This document shows positions 8,769 through 17,890 of a DNA stretch of 36,397 nt, piece by piece (the first letter of the stretch is position 1; the number at the start of each line of letters is the position of its first letter). Source of the DNA: Pseudomonas sp. (GTDB taxonomy: Bacteria > Pseudomonadota > Gammaproteobacteria > Pseudomonadales > Pseudomonadaceae); the NCBI RefSeq assembly GCF_030698175.1, contig NZ_JAUYNT010000027.1:1-36397 (forward strand), in the 5' to 3' direction. The notes below the pieces were generated by a model that made no database searches, was not told the origin of the DNA, and worked only from the letters and a program-made list of their open reading frames with translations. A program made the translations under genes and the position numbers.

Positions 8769-8835
8769 GCGCAGCAGCGCTCGACAGCACCGCTCGGCCG
8801 GCGAAGTAGTTGGTAATTTGCGGCGCTACACGCAG

Positions 8836-8855
8836 GCATAAGTAATCGCTTATGC
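8836..8855. repeat. Perfect 7-bp inverted repeat upstream of pnt operon
   Basis: GCATAAG and CTTATGC are separated by 6 bp (TAATCG). The repeat is followed by an A/T-rich stretch rather than a T-run, so it looks more like an operator or structured site than an intrinsic terminator. Confidence 0.35.
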
Positions 8856-9182
8856 ATTTGATAAAAAACATTAATCTATTCTAATCCAGCAGCCTGACAA
8901 TCAGGCCTGCAGCCCGTTCAGCCAAGTTCTTTCGACCTGATAAACGGTCATTCATGACACTCATTAACGACTGTCAAAAATACCCAACAGCCGCCCTGCA
9001 GCCCTAGTGCCAATTGACTTTGCCAAGACTTACCAGGTGCCGCCCAAGGCTTACCGATGTAGTCACCCGCAAGCACTGCTACAGAATGGGTTGATGGACT
9101 GGCCATTCGCCGGCAAAATGCCGCCCCCACCGGCATGCAGCCCTGCGCCGTGGGTTAGTTTGTGCTGATCAGCCACCCCAGC

Positions 9183-9211
9183 TTGCCAACGTAGTGAGCT
9201 GGTTTATCTAA
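9183..9211 (+). promoter_or_regulatory. Possible promoter of the pntAA-pntAB-pntB operon
   Basis: TTGCCA and TATCTA are separated by about 16 bp and lie 25-50 bp upstream of the GTG start. This would give a very short leader that still contains the AGGAGA ribosome site. A second weaker pair (TTGATG with CAAAAT, 17-bp spacing) starts at 9091. Confidence 0.35.
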
Positions 9212-9235
9212 TCGATCACACGCAGGAGATTTCAA

Positions 9236-10357
9236 GTGCACATTGGTGTTCCTCTCGAAACCCATGCCGGCGAAACGCGCGTTGCCGCGACCCCGGAAAC
9301 CATCAAGAAGCTGATTGCCCACGGCCATCAGGTGACTGTTCAATCCGGTGCCGGCGTTAGCGCCAGCTTGCCCGATCACGTCTATGAAGTGGTTGGCGCC
9401 GCCATTGGCGACGCCGCGACAGTGCTCGGTGCCGATCTGGTGCTGAAGGTGCTGGCCCCGAATGACGCTGAACTGGCGCAGATGAAGGCCGGCGCGGTGC
9501 TGGTTGGCATGCTCAACCCGTTCGACAGCGAAACCATCGCGCGCATGGCCGCCCGTGGCATTTGCGCCTTCGCCCTCGAAGCCGCGCCGCGCACCTCGCG
9601 CGCGCAGAGCCTCGACGTGCTGTCGTCGCAAGCCAATATCGCCGGCTACAAGGCCGTGCTGCTCGGCGCTCATCACTACCCGCGCTTTATGCCGATGCTG
9701 ATGACCGCTGCCGGTACCGTTAAAGCCGCGCGCATCCTGATCCTGGGTGCCGGTGTGGCCGGTCTGCAAGCGATCGCCACGGCCAAGCGCCTGGGTGCCG
9801 TGATCGAAGCCTCGGACGTACGTCCGGCGGTGAAAGAGCAGATCGAATCGCTCGGCGCCAAGTTCGTTGATGTGCCGTTCGAGACTGACGAAGAGCGCGA
9901 ATGCGCCGAAGGCGTTGGCGGTTATGCCCGGCCAATGCCGGCATCGTGGATGCAACGCCAGGCCGGTGCCGTGCACGAGAAGGCCAAATTGGCCGATATT
10001 GTTATTACGACAGCTCTCATCCCAGGCCGCAAGGCGCCGACGCTGCTGCACGCGGCCACGGTTGAAGAGATGAAACCCGGCTCGGTAATCATCGACCTGG
10101 CGGCCTCCCAAGGCGGCAACTGCCCGCTGACTGAACTCGACCAAGTAGTGGTTAAGCACGGCGTGACCATCGTTGGTTACGGTAACTTGGCGACCCTGGT
10201 GCCGGCCGACGCATCCGCGCTGTACGCCCGTAACTTGCTGGATTTCCTGAAGCTGGTGATCGACGGCGAAGGCAAGTTCCACGTCAACCTTGAAGACGAC
10301 ATCGTCGCCGCGTGCCTGATGTGCCGCGACGGCGCCGTCGTGCGCAGCAACGGTTAA
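9236..10357 (+). CDS. pntAA: NAD(P) transhydrogenase subunit alpha part 1
   Basis: NAD(H)-binding domain I of the proton-translocating transhydrogenase, which uses the proton gradient to move hydride from NADH to NADP+. The 373 residues match the stand-alone alpha-1 subunits. The start [20 protein letters not shown] is the alanine dehydrogenase/PNT N-terminal signature. The Rossmann GAGVAG is at 171-176, and the segment [19 protein letters not shown] follows it. The start codon is GTG 9236, supported by AGGAG about 10 bp upstream. It is cytoplasmic and docks onto the PntAB/PntB membrane parts encoded directly downstream. Confidence 0.97.
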   Translation: MHIGVPLETHAGETRVAATPETIKKLIAHGHQVTVQSGAGVSASLPDHVYEVVGAAIGDAATVLGADLVLKVLAPNDAELAQMKAGAVLVGMLNPFDSETIARMAARGICAFALEAAPRTSRAQSLDVLSSQANIAGYKAVLLGAHHYPRFMPMLMTAAGTVKAARILILGAGVAGLQAIATAKRLGAVIEASDVRPAVKEQIESLGAKFVDVPFETDEERECAEGVGGYARPMPASWMQRQAGAVHEKAKLADIVITTALIPGRKAPTLLHAATVEEMKPGSVIIDLAASQGGNCPLTELDQVVVKHGVTIVGYGNLATLVPADASALYARNLLDFLKLVIDGEGKFHVNLEDDIVAACLMCRDGAVVRSNG

Positions 10358-10371
10358 GAGGAATTACGACA

Positions 10372-10707
10372 ATGGAAGAAATGCTGATCTCCCACGGGGT
10401 CTACAACCTGATCATTTTCGTGCTGGCCATCTATGTTGGCTACCACGTGGTCTGGAACGTCACCCCTGCATTGCACACCCCACTGATGGCCGTGACCAAC
10501 GCCATCTCGGCGATCGTCATCGTCGGCGCCATGTTGGCCGCCGCCCTGACCGTCACCCCATTGGGCCAAGTGATGGGCACGCTGGCGGTAACGCTGGCAG
10601 CAGTTAACGTCTTCGGTGGCTTTATGGTGACCCGACGGATGCTGGAAATGTTCAAGAAAAAGGCGCCAAAAACGCCGGTGCCTGCCACTAAGGGAGAGAC
10701 CCACTGA
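10372..10707 (+). CDS. pntAB: NAD(P) transhydrogenase subunit alpha part 2
   Basis: Small membrane subunit of the transhydrogenase, 111 residues with three or four hydrophobic segments between residues 8 and 90 and a basic C-terminal tail ([13 protein letters not shown]). It contributes helices to the proton channel. ATG 10372 has AAGAGGAA upstream and lies 14 bp after pntAA. The split of the alpha subunit into two genes is the usual arrangement in Pseudomonas and Rhodospirillum, unlike the fused enterobacterial PntA. Confidence 0.96.
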   Translation: MEEMLISHGVYNLIIFVLAIYVGYHVVWNVTPALHTPLMAVTNAISAIVIVGAMLAAALTVTPLGQVMGTLAVTLAAVNVFGGFMVTRRMLEMFKKKAPKTPVPATKGETH

Positions 10708-10708
10708 C

Positions 10709-12169
10709 ATGAGCATGAATCTCGTCACCATCCTCTACCTGATCGCCTCGATCTGCTTTATCCAGGCCCTCAAAGGCTTGTCGCACCCGACCACCTCGCG
10801 GCGCGGCAACCTCTACGGCATGCTCGGCATGGCCTTGGCCGCCGGCACCACCATCGCCTTGATTCTGATGAAAATCGCCGAATTCAAGCAGCGCGGCGTC
10901 GATCTGAACCTGCTGCACGGCATGGGCTTCGTACTGGTTGGCTTGTTGGTCGGCGGCACTGCCGGCACTATCATGGCCAAGCGCGTCGAAATGACCAAGA
11001 TGCCTGAGCTGGTGGCCTTCATGCACAGCATGATCGGTCTGGCTGCGGTATTTATCGCCATTGCCGCCGTGGTTGAGCCGCAATCGCTGGGTATCGTCGC
11101 CACCTTGGGCGATGCGATTCCAGCCGGTAACCGCCTGGAGTTGTTCCTCGGTGCGGCCATCGGCGCGATCACCTTCTCCGGTTCGGTGATTGCCTTCGGC
11201 AAACTGTCGGGCAAGTACAAGTTCCGCCTGTTCCAAGGCGCACCTGTGCAATTCAAGGGTCAGCACAAGCTCAACCTGGTGATCGGCCTGTCCGTCATCG
11301 GCCTGGGCCTGGTGTTCACCCTCACCGGCAACCTGCAAGCCTTCGCGCTGATGCTGGCGCTGGCGTTCGTGATTGGCGTGCTGATCATCATCCCAATCGG
11401 CGGCGCCGACATGCCGGTGGTGGTGTCGATGCTCAACAGCTACTCGGGCTGGGCGGCGGCCGGTATCGGCTTCTCGCTGAACAACTCGATGCTGATCATC
11501 GCTGGCTCCCTGGTGGGCTCAAGCGGCGCGATCCTCTCGTACATCATGTGCAAGGCGATGAACCGCTCGTTCTTCAACGTGATCCTCGGTGGTTTCGGTG
11601 GCGCGCCTGCTGCTGATGGCCCGGCCGGCGCCCAAGAAGCTCGCCCGGTGAAGTCCGGCTCTGCCGACGACGCCGCGTTCCTGCTGAGCAACGCCGACAC
11701 CGTGATCATCGTTCCGGGCTACGGCCTGGCTGTGGCCCGCGCCCAGCACGCGCTGATGGAACTGGTAGAGAAGCTGACTCACCGTGGCGTGACCGTGAAG
11801 TACGCGATCCACCCGGTAGCCGGTCGTATGCCTGGCCACATGAACGTCTTGCTAGCCGAGGCCGAAGTGCCTTACGAGCAAGTGTTCGAGATGGACGACA
11901 TCAACTCCGAGTTCAGCCAGGCTGACGTGGTGCTGGTACTGGGCGCCAACGACGTGGTCAACCCGGCCGCGAAGAACGATCCAAACTCGCCAATCGCCGG
12001 CATGCCGATCCTCGAGGCTTACAAAGCCAAGACCGTGATCGTCAACAAGCGCTCGATGGCCAGCGGCTACGCCGGCCTGGACAACGAGTTGTTCTACCTC
12101 GACAAGACCATGATGGTATTTGGCGACGCCAAAAAGGTAATCGAGGCACTGGTTAAAGCGGTCGATTAA
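10709..12169 (+). CDS. pntB: NAD(P) transhydrogenase subunit beta
   Basis: NADP(H)-binding and proton-channel subunit, 486 residues. About nine membrane segments fill residues 1-300, with the conserved loop GTAGTIMAKRVEMTKMPELV. The cytoplasmic NADP domain follows, with the variant Rossmann motif PGYGLAVARAQ (G337, G339) and the KTVIVNKRSMASGYAG segment near the end. ATG 10709 follows the pntAB stop by one base and has AGGGAGAG upstream; an in-frame ATG 6 bp later is a possible alternative. It ends the operon before a strong terminator. Confidence 0.97.
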   Translation: MSMNLVTILYLIASICFIQALKGLSHPTTSRRGNLYGMLGMALAAGTTIALILMKIAEFKQRGVDLNLLHGMGFVLVGLLVGGTAGTIMAKRVEMTKMPELVAFMHSMIGLAAVFIAIAAVVEPQSLGIVATLGDAIPAGNRLELFLGAAIGAITFSGSVIAFGKLSGKYKFRLFQGAPVQFKGQHKLNLVIGLSVIGLGLVFTLTGNLQAFALMLALAFVIGVLIIIPIGGADMPVVVSMLNSYSGWAAAGIGFSLNNSMLIIAGSLVGSSGAILSYIMCKAMNRSFFNVILGGFGGAPAADGPAGAQEARPVKSGSADDAAFLLSNADTVIIVPGYGLAVARAQHALMELVEKLTHRGVTVKYAIHPVAGRMPGHMNVLLAEAEVPYEQVFEMDDINSEFSQADVVLVLGANDVVNPAAKNDPNSPIAGMPILEAYKAKTVIVNKRSMASGYAGLDNELFYLDKTMMVFGDAKKVIEALVKAVD

Positions 12170-12187
12170 TCGCCTTTTCCAACCCGA

Positions 12188-12217
12188 TAAAAAAACCGGC
12201 CTTGCGCCGGTTTTTTT
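12188..12217. terminator. Bidirectional intrinsic terminator between pntB and wbpZ
   Basis: A CCGGC-CTTGC-GCCGG hairpin is flanked by an A-run on the left and a T-run on the right, so it can end transcription in both directions. It separates the convergent pntB (ends 12169) and wbpZ (ends 12229). Confidence 0.9.
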
Positions 12218-12228
12218 ATGCCTGCCGT

Positions 12229-13344
12229 TTACTGGCGGCCTAACAACTCCCGATACAGCTGCGCCATCTGCCGGCCCATCTGCTCGGAGGTGAACAGCTG
12301 CTCATAGCGCTGACTGGCCTTGCGGCCCATCTCCTGCGCTTGCGCGGGATTATCCCACAGCCTACGCATGGCCTCGCGAAAGGCAGCCGGATTACTCGGT
12401 GGCACCACCAACCCGGTTTCACCGTGAATATTGATATAGCTGGTGCCGGTACCTATCTCGCTGGAAATCATCGGCTTGCCGTACATGGCGCCTTCCAGCA
12501 AGGAAATGCCGAAGGCCTCGGAGCGCAAATGCGAAGGAAACAAAATCGCGCTGCAGAGTTGCAACAAGGCGACCTTGTCCTCCTCACCCAGGCGGCCGAG
12601 AAAGTGCACATTGCTTAATCCGAGCCTGGCCGCTTGCTCGCGCAACTCCTGCTCCAGCGGCCCCGCACCGACTATCACAATCGGGTAATTCGTCCCTTGC
12701 GCGGCCTCCAGCAGAATATGCAGGCCCTTGTAGTAACGCATCACCCCGACAAACAGAAAGAAGCGTCGACCGAAACGCTGCTCCCAGGCAGCCGCATAGG
12801 ATTCACTGGGTACCGGATAACCGCTGCGATCCAGGCCGTAAGGGATCACCACGGTTTTATCCCGATAACGCGCCAGCACCGTGCTGGTCTCAAGATAATT
12901 GGGTGACGCGGCAACAATGCGATCGGCGCGACGCAGAAAAGCATGCATCAGCGGGCTGTAGAGCCGCATCAGGTTTTTTTGCCGGACGATATCCGAGTGA
13001 TAGGTCACCACCACCGGTTTGTTCACCGCCGAGGCGAAGTGCACCATATCCATAAATGGCCACGGAAAGTGGTAATTGATGATGTCTGCCTGCGCGGCCA
13101 ACTCGCGAAAACGCTTGAACACGCTGACGGAAAAACCGGTGGAGGCTATCTGTAAATCCAATTTTGCCCTGTGCACCTTGTGATCGGCGACCATCACCTC
13201 GCGCGGCTCAGGGTTGGCGCTGAGGGTCAGCACCTCGCTGTGCACGCCGTGGGCGGCACCGCTCTGGCAGAGCTGAAAGATGACTTGTTCGATACCACCG
13301 ACGGATTCGGGCAGGTAGGTTTTGAAAAAATGTAAAACGCGCAT
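12229..13344 (-). CDS. wbpZ: D-rhamnosyltransferase WbpZ (GT4), CPA biosynthesis
   Basis: GT-B glycosyltransferase of 371 residues. The N-terminus MRVLHFFKTYLPESVGGIEQ and the EX7E motif (E276-E284 in EAFGISLLE) are typical of GT4 retaining enzymes. In P. aeruginosa WbpZ adds the first D-rhamnose to the lipid-linked GlcNAc primer on the cytoplasmic face. I chose ATG 13344, which overlaps the wbpY stop by one base (TGATG). The longer frame upstream reads through the wbpY 3' end. It is the last gene of the CPA operon. The wbpXYZ order identifies it more firmly than sequence alone. Confidence 0.85.
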   Translation of the reverse strand: MRVLHFFKTYLPESVGGIEQVIFQLCQSGAAHGVHSEVLTLSANPEPREVMVADHKVHRAKLDLQIASTGFSVSVFKRFRELAAQADIINYHFPWPFMDMVHFASAVNKPVVVTYHSDIVRQKNLMRLYSPLMHAFLRRADRIVAASPNYLETSTVLARYRDKTVVIPYGLDRSGYPVPSESYAAAWEQRFGRRFFLFVGVMRYYKGLHILLEAAQGTNYPIVIVGAGPLEQELREQAARLGLSNVHFLGRLGEEDKVALLQLCSAILFPSHLRSEAFGISLLEGAMYGKPMISSEIGTGTSYINIHGETGLVVPPSNPAAFREAMRRLWDNPAQAQEMGRKASQRYEQLFTSEQMGRQMAQLYRELLGRQ

Positions 13345-14474
13345 CAGCCCTCCAGGACCTGTCGGTACACACTCGCGGTAATCGCCGCACAGCGTCCCCA
13401 GGAAAATTCTTGGGCGCGCAGCAAACCTGCATCGCGCCGGCGTTGCCATTCTGGCTGATCGTCAATTAAACGCTGGATGGCGTCGGCGCAGGCACGCTCG
13501 TCCTGCGGATCAATATAGGTTCCGGCGCCGCCTGCCACTTCCGGCAAGGCCGAGCTCGAGCTGAGGATCACCGGAGTGCCGCTGGCCATTGCCTCCAGCA
13601 CCGGCAAGCCGAAGCCTTCATAGAGCGAAGGAAACAGCAGAAGCCGCGCCCCGGCCAGCAGCTCGGCGAGGCACGTATCACTCTGGTAACCCAGCAGCCG
13701 CACCTGCCCTGTAGCCAGTGCCCGCTGCAAGGGCGCCGCCAGCTGCTCCGGGCGCCAGCCCGGCATGCCGACTATGACCAGCGGATACTGCGCGCGCAGC
13801 GCCGCCGGCAACAGCTCATAGGCGCGCAAGGCTAACTGCAGGTTCTTGCGCGGTTCCAGGGTGCCGACGCACAGCAGATAACGACCAGGTTGCAAATCCA
13901 GAGCCTGCAGCGGCGCGGTCAACTGCGCAGGCGTGCGCGAGTGAAAACGCGCGGCGCAGCCTAATGGCGCGACCACCACCCGCTCGGTGGGCACTCCGTA
14001 ATGGCGACAGACTTCCTCGCCGATAAACTGCGAGTCGACCAGAATTCGCCGTGCCCGCTCGACGCTACGGGCGGCATGTCGCTCGATCTCGAGCAGGCGA
14101 TCGGCCGGCTGGGTTTCGGGGAAATGCACGTGAGTCAGGTCGTGCAGGGTCATCACCATCGGCCCGTCGAACTCAAACGGCCACAGGCTCGGGTCGTGAT
14201 AGAGATCCGCTCCCACAACCCCTCTAGTGAAGCGCTGCTGCTCAATCAGCCGGCGCAAGGCATAGGCACTAGGGACGCAGCGCTTGATCAGCCCACTCAC
14301 CCGCGAGTAGCCCGGCAACGAAGCGCTGGGCAACTCAGGCGAGTAATTCCAGCCGTTGAACAACGCCAGCTCAAACTCGGGATAAACCGCCAACGCCTGC
14401 ACCAACTCGACCAGATACTGACCAATGCCGGTACGCGGCGCGCGCAGGATGCCGGCGTTAAGGGCGATCCGCAT
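13344..14474 (-). CDS. wbpY: D-rhamnosyltransferase WbpY (GT4), CPA biosynthesis
   Basis: GT-B glycosyltransferase, 376 residues. It opens with MRIALNAGILRAPRTGIGQY, has the acceptor-side segment LHDLTHVHFPETQP, the motif VGTLEPRKN, and the EX7E pair E286/E294 (EGFGLPVLE). In P. aeruginosa WbpY adds the alpha-1,3-linked D-rhamnoses of the common polysaccharide antigen from GDP-D-rhamnose. The start overlaps the wbpX stop by 17 bp and the end overlaps the wbpZ start by 1 bp. Assignment rests on domain type plus exact operon position. Confidence 0.85.
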   Translation of the reverse strand: MRIALNAGILRAPRTGIGQYLVELVQALAVYPEFELALFNGWNYSPELPSASLPGYSRVSGLIKRCVPSAYALRRLIEQQRFTRGVVGADLYHDPSLWPFEFDGPMVMTLHDLTHVHFPETQPADRLLEIERHAARSVERARRILVDSQFIGEEVCRHYGVPTERVVVAPLGCAARFHSRTPAQLTAPLQALDLQPGRYLLCVGTLEPRKNLQLALRAYELLPAALRAQYPLVIVGMPGWRPEQLAAPLQRALATGQVRLLGYQSDTCLAELLAGARLLLFPSLYEGFGLPVLEAMASGTPVILSSSSALPEVAGGAGTYIDPQDERACADAIQRLIDDQPEWQRRRDAGLLRAQEFSWGRCAAITASVYRQVLEG

Positions 14475-15834
14475 GGCTATGACTTACCTGTTGATTGTTG
14501 CGCAGGCCATTGAGGGTGCCGCTGATCAGCTGCTGACTGGCCTCACGCCAGCCGATCCACTGCCAATCAGTTACCGGCCGGGGAGCCGGGAAGCTACCCG
14601 TGGATTCGAACTGCAGCACCCGATCAGCCAAGCTCTGCGGATCAGCCAGATCGAAATAAGCCATAAACTCGCCGCCTATTTCGCGGAACACCGGAATGTC
14701 GCTGGCCATGGCCGGCAAGCCGCGCTGCATGGCCTCCACCAGCGGCAAGCCGAAGCCCTCGACATAAGACGGGAAGACCAGCGCACGGGCATTGGCGTAG
14801 GCGTATTCGAGGCCCTTGTCGTTGATCCGGTTAAACATAAACAAGCGCTTGCCCCACTGCGGGTGCTGCTTGATTCGCTCGACCAGCGCCTCGCACTTCC
14901 AGCCAATCTTACCGATGATGCACAGCCGGGCATTACTGCCCTGGGCCCATAGCCGCTCGAAAGCATCCAGCAGATAGGCGTGATTTTTACGCGGCTCTAT
15001 GGTGCTGACCATCAGGTAGACCGGCGCCGGATCACGGAACATTCGCTGTAAGTCAGGATTGAGGCGTGCCTCATCGCGCAGCAGGTCCAGTTCCGAACCG
15101 AGGTGGAAGTGGCCGTGCCAGCGCTTGGCGGCGGCTACCGGACCCAGCCGGCGCTGCACTTCAGCATCAACCTGTTCGCTAATGGTTTTGGAGATGGCCA
15201 TAAAGCCATCGGCGGTCTTGGCAATCCAGTCAAACCAACTGTCGAACACCTTTACTAGTCCCGCATCGCAGAACTGCGGATGGGTCAGCGGGATCAGGTC
15301 GTAGATCACCGAAACTATGCCCAGGCCCTGGCCCTTAAGCTTTTCCGCCAAGGGAAAGATATCGGCATGCCAGGACGAATCGAGTAACACCAACTGATCG
15401 CCCGGCTGGGCCTGCAGCGGTATCGCCCGCAGCGGTGCAGGTTGTGCATTGCGGTTCAGCCAGACCAGCCCGCGCAAGGGCAAACTGATTGCTAAGCTGA
15501 CCAGCTTGCATGGCCAATAGAGCAGGCGCCGCGCGGTTGCTGAACGACCAAACGGCCACAACCGCTCCAACCGTGAGTGCCACCACCAGTAGCGATTGCG
15601 CACATGATCCAACTTAACGATTAGCGCCTGGCGCCGGGTGGCACTGCGGTCTACCGCCAAGGGAGCCAGACTCAAGACCCGATACAGCTGACCGCCATGC
15701 ATCATCACCGGCACGCACTCGACCTCCGGCTGCTGAGCGCCAAGCTCGCGGATGATGTTGCGTACCACCCGCTGGATGCCCGAGTTGTCCTGCGGATGTT
15801 CGTAAACGTAGGTGCACTCAATCAAAAAACGCAT
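14458..15834 (-). CDS. wbpX: D-rhamnosyltransferase WbpX (GT4), CPA biosynthesis
   Basis: GT-B glycosyltransferase, 458 residues from ATG 15834 (MRFLIECTYVYEHPQDNSGI). It has STIEPRKNHAYLLDAFERLW near the middle and an EX7E motif at E359-E367 (EGFGLPLVE). In P. aeruginosa WbpX adds the alpha-1,2-linked D-rhamnose that completes the trisaccharide repeat. An in-frame ATG 15 bp upstream (15849) is possible. I prefer 15834 because GTGAGAG lies just before it and the MRFLIECTY start suits the family. wzt ends 18 bp upstream. Confidence 0.85.
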   Translation of the reverse strand: MRFLIECTYVYEHPQDNSGIQRVVRNIIRELGAQQPEVECVPVMMHGGQLYRVLSLAPLAVDRSATRRQALIVKLDHVRNRYWWWHSRLERLWPFGRSATARRLLYWPCKLVSLAISLPLRGLVWLNRNAQPAPLRAIPLQAQPGDQLVLLDSSWHADIFPLAEKLKGQGLGIVSVIYDLIPLTHPQFCDAGLVKVFDSWFDWIAKTADGFMAISKTISEQVDAEVQRRLGPVAAAKRWHGHFHLGSELDLLRDEARLNPDLQRMFRDPAPVYLMVSTIEPRKNHAYLLDAFERLWAQGSNARLCIIGKIGWKCEALVERIKQHPQWGKRLFMFNRINDKGLEYAYANARALVFPSYVEGFGLPLVEAMQRGLPAMASDIPVFREIGGEFMAYFDLADPQSLADRVLQFESTGSFPAPRPVTDWQWIGWREASQQLISGTLNGLRNNQQVSHSHADRP

Positions 15835-15851
15835 GGAGCTCTCACACATAT

Positions 15852-17093
15852 TTATACGCTGGCCGTCTGCTGCAAGCGCTTGATGCTTAAGTCAGCATCC
15901 AGCGAATTACAGCCAACGAAGTCGGGCTTTTTGATGTTGATCATATGAAACACCAAGGCAAAGTCGCGCCATTCGTAATTGGTGTCTAGGTGCGAGTCAA
16001 AGCGTGACAATGACAAGGCAATCGAATAATTACCTTTACCAATGTTAGCCGGAAAGGCAAAGCGATAGACAATGCGCTCGCCGGTCGACAGGTTTTCCAG
16101 TGCCTGATGCAGGCGATGGGTATTGATGCCGTAAATCGCCTGGCCCATGCGATCTTTGATCATGAAGCCGAGCACCAAGCGTGGAATGGCCTCCTTCACA
16201 TCAACGGTAACCTCAAGCACCGCCTGACTGCCCACTTCGAGCACCTCGACCCGCTGCCCTTGGGCATTAAGTAAGGCAATATCAGCAAAGCCCGCTTCGC
16301 CAGTACCGGAAATAGTGCGCACCTTGCCGTTGTCCAGACGCTCCTGACGGACCGTCTGTTGTTCTTTTTCGGCAATCATCGCGCCATAGAAGTCCATCAC
16401 CTCTTCGGGCGCACCCTCCAGCGCCAGTCGCCCCTTGGCCAAGAGGATCGCACGGTCACAGAGATTCTGAATCGCCTGACGATCATGGGAGACGATCAGC
16501 AAGGTGGTGCCGGCTTTACGAAACTCACGGATGCGATCAAAGCTCTTGTGCTGAAAATAGGCATCGCCCACCGACAGGGCTTCATCGACGATCAGCACGT
16601 CCGGGCGTCGTGCGGTCGCCACGCTAAACGCCAAGCGCATCTGCATGCCGCTGGAGTAAGTGCGCACCGGGTGATCCATATATTCGCCGATTTCGGCAAA
16701 GGCCTCGATCTCGGGCATCAGCGCCTGCAGCTCTTCCATGCTCAAGCCCAGCAACTGCCCGGCCATAAAGACATTCTGCCGACCACTGAAGTCCGGATGA
16801 AAGCCCATGCCCAGTTCGAGCAAGGCGGCGACCCGCCCCTGGGTCTGGATCTGCCCAGCACTGGGTTGGGTGGTGCCGGTAATCATCTTCAGCAGCGTAC
16901 TTTTGCCCGCGCCGTTGATCCCGATAATCCCCAGCGCCTCGCCTGGATTGACCAGAAAAGACACATCCTGCAGCACCCATTGCAACTGATGGCGCGGCGC
17001 CGAGAAGGGGATCAGCCATTCCGCCAGCCGCGACCAGCGTGTGGGGTACTGCTTGTAAGCCTTGCCCAGTTGGGTAACTTGAATACTGCCCAT
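15852..17093 (-). CDS. wzt: O-polysaccharide ABC exporter ATPase Wzt
   Basis: Nucleotide-binding subunit of the Wzm-Wzt exporter, 413 residues. Walker A is at 58-66 (GINGAGKST), the signature YSSGMQMRLAF near 146-156, and Walker B with D170/E171 (LIVDEALSVGDA). Residues from about 250 form a Wzt-type C-terminal beta-sandwich that in relatives recognises the glycan or its capped end. That matters here because methyltransferases that could make such a cap lie at 29961-32870. It shares one base with wzm (TGATG). It drives export of the lipid-linked D-rhamnan to the periplasm. Confidence 0.95.
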   Translation of the reverse strand: MGSIQVTQLGKAYKQYPTRWSRLAEWLIPFSAPRHQLQWVLQDVSFLVNPGEALGIIGINGAGKSTLLKMITGTTQPSAGQIQTQGRVAALLELGMGFHPDFSGRQNVFMAGQLLGLSMEELQALMPEIEAFAEIGEYMDHPVRTYSSGMQMRLAFSVATARRPDVLIVDEALSVGDAYFQHKSFDRIREFRKAGTTLLIVSHDRQAIQNLCDRAILLAKGRLALEGAPEEVMDFYGAMIAEKEQQTVRQERLDNGKVRTISGTGEAGFADIALLNAQGQRVEVLEVGSQAVLEVTVDVKEAIPRLVLGFMIKDRMGQAIYGINTHRLHQALENLSTGERIVYRFAFPANIGKGNYSIALSLSRFDSHLDTNYEWRDFALVFHMINIKKPDFVGCNSLDADLSIKRLQQTASV

Positions 17094-17890
17094 CAGAGTT
17101 CATCCACCATTTCACCGGAGCGCTTGCGAAACAAGCGCATGGCCAGCAGGCAAAGCGCTACCGCCAGCAATGCGGTCGGCCAGAGCGACAACCAGTTCGG
17201 CCATTGGCCATAAACAAAAATGCCCTGATAAGCAGCGATCAACGGCACCATGGGATTGGCATTAATCAGCGGTTGAATACCCTCAGGCAGAATCGACAGT
17301 GGATACACCAAGGGCGTAAACCAAAACCAGAACTGCAGGAAAATCCCCATAAACTGGCCGACATCGCGAAAGAACACATTCAACACGCCGAGGATGATGC
17401 CCAAGCCAATGGAGAAGGCGATTTGGATCATTAGCACCGGTATCACCCCCAGTACCGCCCAGCCGGGAAAGTTCTGCGTCACCAGCAGAAAGCCGAGAAA
17501 CAGCACGAAGATGATGGCGAAGTTCACCCCGGCATTCAGCACCACAATCAGCGGCAAACAGATGCGCGGGAAGCTCAACTTCTTGATCAGGTTGGCGTGC
17601 TCTAAAAACACCGACTGACTGCGGCCGATCACCTCGGAGAAAAAGCCCCAGGCCAGAATCCCCGAACACAGATAAATGCCATAGGCCAAGCTGTTATCGA
17701 CGCCTGGCAGGCGGGCCTTCATCAGCTGCGAGAAGATTACCGTGTAGACGATAATCATCGACAGCGGGTTGAGCACCGTCCAAGCCGCGCCCAGTAACGA
17801 ATTGCGGTAGCGGGTCTGAAACTCGCGCTGCACGCTGCCCAGCACAAAGCCGCGGTAATTCCACACCGCGCGGGCCATGCCAACCGCCAT
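17093..17890 (-). CDS. wzm: O-polysaccharide ABC exporter permease Wzm
   Basis: Inner-membrane permease of the ABC-2 type, 265 residues with about six hydrophobic segments (for example AWTVLNPLSMIIVYTVIFSQ near residue 37 and a long run around 105-155). An amphipathic N-terminal stretch (RGFVLGSVQREFQTRYRNSL) precedes the first segment, as usual for polysaccharide exporters. It pairs with Wzt, whose start overlaps its stop. Its own ATG shares the last base of the wbpW stop (TAATG), so translation is coupled along the operon. Confidence 0.94.
   Translation of the reverse strand: MAVGMARAVWNYRGFVLGSVQREFQTRYRNSLLGAAWTVLNPLSMIIVYTVIFSQLMKARLPGVDNSLAYGIYLCSGILAWGFFSEVIGRSQSVFLEHANLIKKLSFPRICLPLIVVLNAGVNFAIIFVLFLGFLLVTQNFPGWAVLGVIPVLMIQIAFSIGLGIILGVLNVFFRDVGQFMGIFLQFWFWFTPLVYPLSILPEGIQPLINANPMVPLIAAYQGIFVYGQWPNWLSLWPTALLAVALCLLAMRLFRKRSGEMVDEL

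Larger units (their letters stand above)
8769..9235. other. Non-coding region upstream of pntAA
   Basis: These 467 bp contain no supportable gene; a 62-codon reverse frame near 8948-9136 has no recognisable features. A weak AGCGC/GCGCT hairpin follows the binding-protein stop. A strong dyad lies at 8836-8855, followed by an A/T-rich patch (8857-8885) that could hold a promoter. A further promoter candidate sits at 9183-9211. Confidence 0.5.

Noticed and set aside
8948..9136. Short minus-strand frame in the pnt upstream region
   Set aside because: No ribosome site, no conserved pattern, unlikely codon use.
9155..10282. 375-codon minus-strand frame opposite pntAA
   Set aside because: Shadow of pntAA; His/Gly/Gln-rich with no protein family features.
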